From Burkholderia cepacia (GTDB taxonomy: Bacteria > Pseudomonadota > Gammaproteobacteria > Burkholderiales > Burkholderiaceae): a stretch of DNA of 64,000 nt. Below the pieces are notes generated by a model. That model saw nothing but the letters and a program-made list of their open reading frames with translations. It made no database searches and was not told the DNA's origin. Below, one piece after another: positions 59,124 through 64,000 of this stretch (its first letter is position 1; the number at the start of each line of letters is the position of its first letter). Location of the stretch: positions 2,046,001 to 2,110,000 of the forward strand of contig NZ_CP013443.1 of assembly GCF_001718835.1 (NCBI RefSeq), in the 5' to 3' direction. The position numbers were made by a program, and so were the translations under genes.

Positions 59124-59399
59124 TTACGCCTTGTGCTGATCGGTGTACGGCAGCAGCGCGAGGAAACGCGCACGCTTGATGGCCGTGTCGAGCTGACGCT
59201 GATAGTGCGCCTTCGTACCCGTCAGACGCGCCGGCGTGATCTTGCCGTTTTCGCCGATGAAGTCCTTCAGCGTTTCCGTGTCCTTGTAGTCGATCTGCTC
59301 GACGCCTGCGGCCGTGAAACGGCAGAACTTCTTGCGCTTGAAGAGCGGGTTTTGTTGCTGACGACGCTTGTCGAATTTCTTACCAGTCGGGCGGGGCAT
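59124..59399 (-). CDS. rpsR: 30S ribosomal protein S18
   Basis: 91 residues starting [20 protein letters not shown], with the S18 core ([20 protein letters not shown] and [20 protein letters not shown]). The frame stays open upstream through priB, but the ATG at 59399 with AAAGGACTGAA before it is the real start. It lies 4 bases after priB. Confidence 0.98.
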
Positions 59400-59403
59400 G
59401 ATT

Positions 59404-59703
59404 TCAGTCCTTTCCAATGTCCTGCAATGCTGTGATGTGAAACACCAAGGTTCTCGCGTTGCGGCTTTTCTTCGCCAGGAAGCCCGTGAACAGCGTTTCG
59501 ACGCCCATTTCACGGCTTTCCAGCCTGCCGCTCGCCTCACCGGCCGCCACCGCCTCGATCGTCATTTCGACCTGACGGGGAATGCCTGCTTCGACGACTT
59601 CCGTGCGGTGATGCAATGTGGCGCTTGCGATCGGAACACCTGCCGGCGTATATCGCACCGGTGCGCGTTCGACGACGCTTGCCGTCAATTGCAACCTGTT
59701 CAC
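59404..59703 (-). CDS. priB: Primosomal replication protein N (PriB)
   Basis: A 99-residue single-strand DNA-binding OB-fold protein of the primosome that cooperates with PriA in replication restart. It starts [20 protein letters not shown], with the family motifs [16 protein letters not shown] and ALQDIGKD. It sits between rpsF and rpsR, the standard position in beta- and gamma-proteobacteria. Confidence 0.96.
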
Positions 59704-59743
59704 GTGAGTGGCGCGCTCCTTGATGGCTTAATGAATGACGAAC

Positions 59744-60118
59744 TTAAGCCTGCGCTTCGGTCGGCTGAGCTGCAGCCGCCTTCTTGGCTTCTTCGCGCTG
59801 AACTTCCTTCATCATCGGCGACGGGCCGGTTTCGGCCTTCTTCATCTTGACGATGAGGTGGCGCAGCACGGCGTCGTTGAACTTGAACGCGTGTTCGAGT
59901 TCGTCGAGCGTCGTCTGGTCGCACTCGATGTTCATGCAGACGTAGTGAGCCTTCGCGAGTTTCTCGATCATGTAGGCCAGTTGGCGACGGCCCCAGTCTT
60001 CGACGCGGTGGATCTGACCGCCGTGCGACGTGATCGTGGTCTTGTAACGCTCGATCATCGCGGGCACTTGCTCGCTCTGATCGGGGTGCACGATGAATAC
60101 GATTTCGTAATGACGCAT
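59744..60118 (-). CDS. rpsF: 30S ribosomal protein S6
   Basis: 124 residues starting MRHYEIVFIVHPDQSEQVPA, with KLAKAHYVCMNIEC and a C-terminal Ala/Glu/Lys tail. There is no run of Glu as in E. coli. AAGGAGTGTGTA precedes the ATG (60118). First gene of rpsF-priB-rpsR-rplI, with a promoter upstream. Confidence 0.98.
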   Translation of the reverse strand: MRHYEIVFIVHPDQSEQVPAMIERYKTTITSHGGQIHRVEDWGRRQLAYMIEKLAKAHYVCMNIECDQTTLDELEHAFKFNDAVLRHLIVKMKKAETGPSPMMKEVQREEAKKAAAAQPTEAQA

Positions 60119-60184
60119 TACACACTCCTTGTGGATTAAAGCCACCCGGGCGTCTGAACCGGTGTGGCAAGTGAGAAGCCGAAG

Positions 60185-60213
60185 ATTCTAACCCGGATAC
60201 GGGGCGCATGCAA
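60185..60213 (-). promoter_or_regulatory. Probable promoter of the rpsF operon
   Basis: On the minus strand TTGCAT (60208-60213), 17 bases, TAGAAT (60185-60190). The spacing is ideal and the -10 near consensus. Transcription would start about 60 bases before rpsF. The remaining 110 bases up to the anti-sigma gene show no gene. Confidence 0.7.
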
Positions 60214-60323
60214 GGCGAACCGTTGATTCGCCGCGCGAATCGGCCATGTTTTCAACGACTTGAGCCCGGTCGGCAGCAGCAGCCCCCGCAGATCGTGATG
60301 GGGCCGCATCGCGCGGCCCGCCG

Positions 60324-61172
60324 TCACTCGGTGCGCGGCGGCGCGGCAAGGCGCGCGTTCAGTGCCGTCTTGAACGCTGCAAGTGCCGACGGCTCGGCGT
60401 CGGTCACGGCCCACCACGTCATTCCGGCCGCATTCCAGCGGTCGAGCGCATAGCCCTGCGACACGGTCGAGTACGGCGCCGCCGGCCCTTCCCCGGCCGG
60501 CCGCACATAGACGTCGATCACATGCTGCCGGTAACGGTAGACGAGCACTGCGACACGGCGGCGCCCGACATAGTCGAGCCGGCCGCCGGCGAGCGGGAAG
60601 CCGCTCGCGCCCAGGTCCTCGACCGGCGGCGCATAGTCGAGCCGGCCGTTGAACCACGGCTTGACCGTGTGCCGGTCGGTCGAGATCACGTCGATGTCGC
60701 GCGCCGACAGGTCGGCACGCACGTGGCTCGACACGAGTTCGTCGACGGTGCGCTCCGTCGCCGCGCGGTGCGCGGACAGCGTCAGCCCCGCCGCCGCGGC
60801 CAGCGCGACCACGAGCGCAACACCCCAGCCGAGGCCCGGCAGCGCGACGGCGCCCGGACGCGGCCGAACCGCCGCCGGGCCGCGCGGCGCGCCCCGCAGG
60901 CCGAGCCGCTCCAGCCAGCCGGGCCCGCGCGCGGCCGCCCGGGGTTCGGCGTCCGCCGCCGGCAGCCCCGCGAGAATGCGCGCGCGCAGCGCATCCGGCG
61001 CGCGATGGTATTCCGCCTGCCGGACTGCCTGGCCGAGCGCGACGATCCGGTCGCGCTCGCGCCGGCACGCGTCGCAGGCGTCGACGTGCCGCTGGACCCG
61101 CAACGCGTCGGGCGCCGACAGCTCGCGGTCGACGTCCGCGTCCAGCAACGCTCGCACTTCGTTACAGTCCAT
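60324..61172 (-). CDS. Transmembrane anti-sigma factor (zinc-binding ZAS domain)
   Basis: A 282-residue protein. The N-terminal ZAS motif (HVDACDAC, i.e. H-x3-C-x2-C, residues 29-36) binds and inactivates an ECF sigma factor. One transmembrane helix covers about 113-133. A periplasmic part of about 145 residues (SHVRADLSARDIDVISTDRH; GGRLDYVGRRRVAVLVYRYR) would sense the signal. It starts inside the 3' end of the sigma gene (11-base overlap), so expression is coupled. The stimulus is unknown. Confidence 0.92.
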   Translation of the reverse strand: MDCNEVRALLDADVDRELSAPDALRVQRHVDACDACRRERDRIVALGQAVRQAEYHRAPDALRARILAGLPAADAEPRAAARGPGWLERLGLRGAPRGPAAVRPRPGAVALPGLGWGVALVVALAAAAGLTLSAHRAATERTVDELVSSHVRADLSARDIDVISTDRHTVKPWFNGRLDYAPPVEDLGASGFPLAGGRLDYVGRRRVAVLVYRYRQHVIDVYVRPAGEGPAAPYSTVSQGYALDRWNAAGMTWWAVTDAEPSALAAFKTALNARLAAPPRTE

Positions 61173-61830
61173 CGATAGCCTCCGATGCGGTTCCGCCCGC
61201 CGGCGCGCCGCCCGACGCGGCGCCGGCCTGCGGCGCTTCCTTGCGGGCCGCGCCGCGCGCGCCGCCGCCGAGCAGCGCGGCGAGCTTGCGCCGGCCGCGT
61301 GCGAGCCGCGACATCACCGTGCCGACCGGCACGTCCGCGATCGCCGCGATCTCGCGGTAGCTCAGATCCTCCATCTCGCGCAGCACCAGCACCTCGCGGT
61401 ATTCGGGTGGCAGCTTCGCGAGTGCCGCATTCACGAGCCGTACGTCCTCGCCGCGCAGCAGCTGGGCAAGCGGATCTTCCGCCTCCGGGTGCCAGTCGTC
61501 GGCCGACTCCGTTCCATCGAGCGTGTCGGGCAGCGCGACCTCGTGCGCATGCGTGCGGCGCCGCCATTCGGTGTACCAGGTGTGGCGCACGATCGTCAGC
61601 AGCCACGGCCGCGCGTTGTCGCCGCGACACGAATCGACGAAGCGCAACGCGCGCATGCACGCGTCCTGGACGACGTCGTCCGCGTCGCCGGCGTTACCGC
61701 TCAGCCAGCGTGCGAGGTTGTACGCGGCGTCCAGATGCGGCAGCACGAGCGCGCGAAACCGCTCGCCGCGTGCCGCCGCGCCGCCGTCGTCCACCGCCCG
61801 TTCGTCGACCCTCCGGCCGGATTGCCCCAC
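61162..61830 (-). CDS. ECF-type RNA polymerase sigma factor
   Basis: About 222 residues from the GTG at 61828-61830, chosen because AGGAGG sits five bases before it. The frame is open further up (to 62052), but that stretch is low complexity. Region 2 (PHLDAAYNLARWLSGNAGDA, then DDVVQDACMRALRFVDSCRG) and region 4 (LPPEYREVLVLREMEDLSYREIA, then DVPVGTVMSRLARGRRKL) are clear; region 3 is missing, as in ECF sigmas. It is cotranscribed with its anti-sigma factor. The C-terminal 35 residues are an Ala/Gly-rich tail. Confidence 0.92.
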   Translation of the reverse strand: MGQSGRRVDERAVDDGGAAARGERFRALVLPHLDAAYNLARWLSGNAGDADDVVQDACMRALRFVDSCRGDNARPWLLTIVRHTWYTEWRRRTHAHEVALPDTLDGTESADDWHPEAEDPLAQLLRGEDVRLVNAALAKLPPEYREVLVLREMEDLSYREIAAIADVPVGTVMSRLARGRRKLAALLGGGARGAARKEAPQAGAASGGAPAGGTASEAIDGL

Positions 61831-62187
61831 GTCGCCTCCTCGTTGATCCGCGCGGCCGCGGCCGCCTCCGTCCGGCGTGCGGCGCCCGGACAGACTGGCG
61901 ATACGCACGCGGTCGAAGATATCTACCGCCCGTGAATCGAGTTTATTCCCGCCGAACACGCCGGGAGGCGAAAAATAATCCGGGAATGGCGGCCATGCGG
62001 GGGCGGTATCACAGGCAAACGCCTTCGTCATCATCCGCACAGGTGCCGCCATGCCATACGCTCTCGCCTTCCCGAAGCACCCCGATTCGCGCGCGGCCGG
62101 CCGCGCCCGCCGCGGCGAACTCCGCGCGCCCCGCGCCGCCCGCCGCCGCGCCCGGTCGTGCCCCGGCCGCCGCCGCGTCGCGCGCGC
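61831..62187. other. Region upstream of the ECF sigma gene
   Basis: 357 bases without a gene I can support; the middle part (62080-62180) is almost pure G/C and gives long meaningless open frames. A possible ECF-type promoter on the minus strand is GGAATA (61944-61949), 15 bases, CGGTAG (61923-61928), which would allow autoregulation of the sigma gene. Not certain. Confidence 0.35.
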
Positions 62188-63099
62188 CTACGGCGTGGTG
62201 CTCCAGTAACCGGGGCGCGCATACGCGGCGCGCAGGTAGTCGATGAAATAGCGCACGCGCGCCGGCACGTAGCGCTGCTGCGGGTAGACCGCGAGGATGT
62301 CGTAGTCGGGCAGCGCGTACTCGTCGAGCACGGTCTCGAGCTCGCCCGTCTCGAGCTGCGCGGCGATTTCCCACGTGGAGCGCCAGCCGAGGCCGAGGCC
62401 TTCGGCCACCCAGCGGTGCAGCAGCTCGCCGTCGTTGCAGTCGAGGTTGCCGGTCACGCGCATCGTCGCGATCTTGCCGTGGCGCTGGAAATACCAGCCG
62501 CGGTTCTGCCCGCCCTGCAGGTTGAACGCCAGGCAGTTGTGCCTGAGCAGGTCGTCGAGCGACTTCGGCCGGCCGTGCTGGCGGAAATACCCGGGTGTAC
62601 CGCACACGACGCGCCGGTTCGACGCAAGCTTCACCGCGACGAAGTTCGGATCGACGGCCCCGCCGATCCGGATCGACAGGTCGTAGCCTTCGCGCACGAG
62701 ATCGACGACGCGGTCGGTCAGGTTGAACGACAGCTGCATCTCGGGCTTGTCGGCCAGAAAGCCCGGCGCGTGCGGCGCGACGTGCTTGCGCCCGAACGCG
62801 GCCGGCGCCGACACGATCAGGTGCCCGCTGACCGCGCGCCGCCCGGCGGCCAGTTCGTTCTCGGCCTGGTCCCATTCGGACAGCAGCCCGCGGCAGCGCT
62901 CGAGGAACGCCGCGCCCTCCTCGCTGACCACCAGCCGCCGCGTCGAGCGGTACATCAGCTTCACGCCGAGCCGCTTCTCGAGCGCGTCGATGCGGCGCCC
63001 GAGCACGACCGGCGACACGCCCTCCTCGAGCGCCGCCGCCGCGAGGCTGCCGGCATCGGCCACGCGCACGAACGTCTCGATCTGCTTGAAGCGATCCAT
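62188..63099 (-). CDS. LysR family transcriptional regulator
   Basis: 303 residues. The N-terminal winged HTH (MDRFKQIETFVRVADAGSLA and VSPVVLGRRIDALEKRLG) and an effector-binding domain (from about residue 90) make a standard LysR protein. The start at 63099 is chosen over the extended frame (63153). It is divergent from gcl with a shared 170-base region, so it is a likely regulator of glyoxylate use, but this is inferred from position alone. Confidence 0.93.
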   Translation of the reverse strand: MDRFKQIETFVRVADAGSLAAAALEEGVSPVVLGRRIDALEKRLGVKLMYRSTRRLVVSEEGAAFLERCRGLLSEWDQAENELAAGRRAVSGHLIVSAPAAFGRKHVAPHAPGFLADKPEMQLSFNLTDRVVDLVREGYDLSIRIGGAVDPNFVAVKLASNRRVVCGTPGYFRQHGRPKSLDDLLRHNCLAFNLQGGQNRGWYFQRHGKIATMRVTGNLDCNDGELLHRWVAEGLGLGWRSTWEIAAQLETGELETVLDEYALPDYDILAVYPQQRYVPARVRYFIDYLRAAYARPGYWSTTP

Positions 63100-63158
63100 C
63101 TCCCGTCTCCGTCTCTGTTCCGGCTCCGGCGGAAAGCCCCGCCCGGCCGTCATTCCAT

Positions 63159-63178
63159 ACTTTTAGTTTCGAAAAAAG
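63159..63178. promoter_or_regulatory. Possible LysR operator in the lysR-gcl divergent region
   Basis: CTTTTAGTTTCGAAAAAAG contains the palindrome TTTCGAAA (63167-63174) with CTTTT/AAAAG arms: an A/T-rich dyad in an otherwise GC-rich region, the usual look of a LysR site. A candidate by eye only. Confidence 0.35.
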
Positions 63179-63271
63179 CGACTTCGGCTGATCTTATCAA
63201 ACCTTTCCTGCATCCCTAAAGTGTCCCCAACAGACCCATTTGCAAGATCCACCCCATTCAAGGAGACATTC

Positions 63272-64000
63272 ATGGCCAAGATGAGAGCCGTCGACGCAGC
63301 TGTGCTCGTGCTCGAGAAGGAAGGCATCCAGACCGCGTTCGGCGTGCCGGGTGCAGCGATCAACCCGTTCTACTCGGCGATGCGCAAGTCCGGCGGCATC
63401 AGCCACGTGCTGGCCCGCCACGTCGAAGGCGCGTCGCACATGGCCGAGGGCTTCACGCGTGCGGCCCCGGGCAACATCGGCGTGTGCATCGGCACGTCGG
63501 GCCCGGCCGGCACCGACATGATCACCGGTCTCTACTCCGCATCCGCCGACTCGATCCCGATCCTCGCGATCACGGGCCAGGCGCCGCGCGCACGCCTGTA
63601 CAAGGAAGACTTCCAGGCCGTCGACATCGAATCGATCGCAAAGCCCGTCACCAAGTGGGCCGTCACCGTGCGCGAACCGGCGCTGGTGCCGCGGGTGTTC
63701 CAGCAGGCATTCCACCTGATGCGCTCGGGCCGTCCGGGCCCGGTGCTGGTCGACCTGCCGATCGACGTGCAGCTCGCCGAAATCGAATTCGACATCGATA
63801 CCTATGAACCGCTGCCGGTCTACAAGCCCGCGGCCACCCGCGCGCAGATCGAGAAGGCGCTCGCGATGCTCAACGACGCGGACAAGCCGCTGATCGTGTC
63901 GGGCGGCGGCGTACTCAACGCCGCGGCCGAAGACCTGCTCGTCCAGTTCGCCGAAACGCTCGGCGTGCCGGTGATCCCGACGCTGATGTCGTGGGGCGCG
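63272..64000 (+). CDS. gcl: Glyoxylate carboligase (3' part missing, cut by window edge)
   Basis: ThDP enzyme that joins two glyoxylates into tartronate semialdehyde with loss of CO2. The start MAKMRAVDAAVLVLEKEGIQ is preceded by AAGGAGACATTC. In the first 243 codons the ThDP-binding-fold N-domain is clear: FGVPGAAINPFYSAMRKSGG, ARHVEGASHMAEGFTRA (valine at the position of the usual catalytic Glu of the family, as in Gcl) and GTSGPAGTDMITGLYSA. The rest, probably with hyi and glxR after it, lies beyond the window. It diverges from the LysR gene. Confidence 0.93.
   Translation, partial: MAKMRAVDAAVLVLEKEGIQTAFGVPGAAINPFYSAMRKSGGISHVLARHVEGASHMAEGFTRAAPGNIGVCIGTSGPAGTDMITGLYSASADSIPILAITGQAPRARLYKEDFQAVDIESIAKPVTKWAVTVREPALVPRVFQQAFHLMRSGRPGPVLVDLPIDVQLAEIEFDIDTYEPLPVYKPAATRAQIEKALAMLNDADKPLIVSGGGVLNAAAEDLLVQFAETLGVPVIPTLMSWGA

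Noticed and set aside
61840..62052. Longer form of the ECF sigma factor
   Set aside because: The extension is low-complexity and the strong AGGAGG lies just before the GTG at 61830.
1..64000. CRISPR arrays, tRNA genes, integrases, insertion sequences
   Set aside because: No regularly spaced repeats, no cloverleaf candidates and no transposase or integrase frames were seen on reading both strands; apart from the group II intron the window looks like core genome.

Overview
The window looks like a stretch of the main chromosome of a Burkholderia species, most likely of the Burkholderia cepacia complex. This rests on very high GC with strong third-position GC bias, on gene orders typical of beta-proteobacteria (bamB-yfgM-hisS-ispG-rodZ-rlmN-ndk; surE-pcm-nlpD-rpoS; dnaX-ybaB-recR; rpsF-priB-rpsR-rplI-dnaB), and on a complete L-Ara4N lipid A modification cluster of the Burkholderia layout. 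It is mostly housekeeping sequence, densely coded, with one clear mobile element. No tRNA, rRNA operon, prophage, CRISPR array or insertion sequence was seen.

Layout. 1-6.7 kb (minus): bamB (cut by the window edge), a YfgM-like protein, hisS, ispG, a RodZ-like protein, rlmN and ndk. 7-9.1 kb: a Bax-inhibitor-1 family membrane protein (plus) and rlmD (minus). 9.2-14.6 kb: an EEP-fold hydrolase (plus), then the tightly overlapping surE-pcm-nlpD-rpoS-exonuclease run (minus). 14.7-19.4 kb (minus): a CaiB-type CoA-transferase, recR, ybaB and dnaX, followed by the 4.5S SRP RNA gene with its own promoter and terminator. 20-31 kb (mostly plus): trxA, rho, a merR-MFS pair, a frameshifted mtfA, rpmE2, a GT39-like membrane protein and a MATE pump; then a merR-carboxymuconolactone decarboxylase pair (minus), a secreted helix-hairpin-helix protein with a histone-H1-like tail, and a YidB protein. 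31-41.5 kb: clpB under a near-consensus heat-shock promoter, nsrR divergent from a truncated hemoglobin, moeA-moaD-moaE, and hom-thrC behind an AlaA-like aminotransferase.

41.8-50.2 kb (plus): a small Mth938-like protein, the arn operon (arnT, one SMR-type flippase subunit, arnB, arnC, a split arnA as two genes, arnD), and a Bcp/PrxQ peroxiredoxin. The arn genes build and attach 4-amino-4-deoxy-L-arabinose to lipid A, the basis of intrinsic polymyxin resistance in this genus. A PmrA-box-like site lies just upstream of arnT. 50.5-53.6 kb: a PIN-PhoH ATPase and an NlpC/P60 lipoprotein.

53.8-55.3 kb (minus): a group II intron whose 5' end abuts the terminator of the phosphate transporter gene. 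It retains the maturase and domains V-VI but seems to have lost most of domains I-III. 55.3-57 kb: pit with its DUF47 partner. 57.1-60.1 kb: dnaB and the rpsF-priB-rpsR-rplI operon. 60.3-64 kb: an ECF sigma/anti-sigma pair, a LysR regulator, and the divergent start of gcl (glyoxylate carboligase), cut by the window edge.

I did not find a clearly new biological system. The items most worth a second look are the 5'-deleted group II intron, the mtfA frameshift, the PmrA-like box before arnT, two textbook MerR-type operators, and the secreted HhH protein with a lysine-rich tail.
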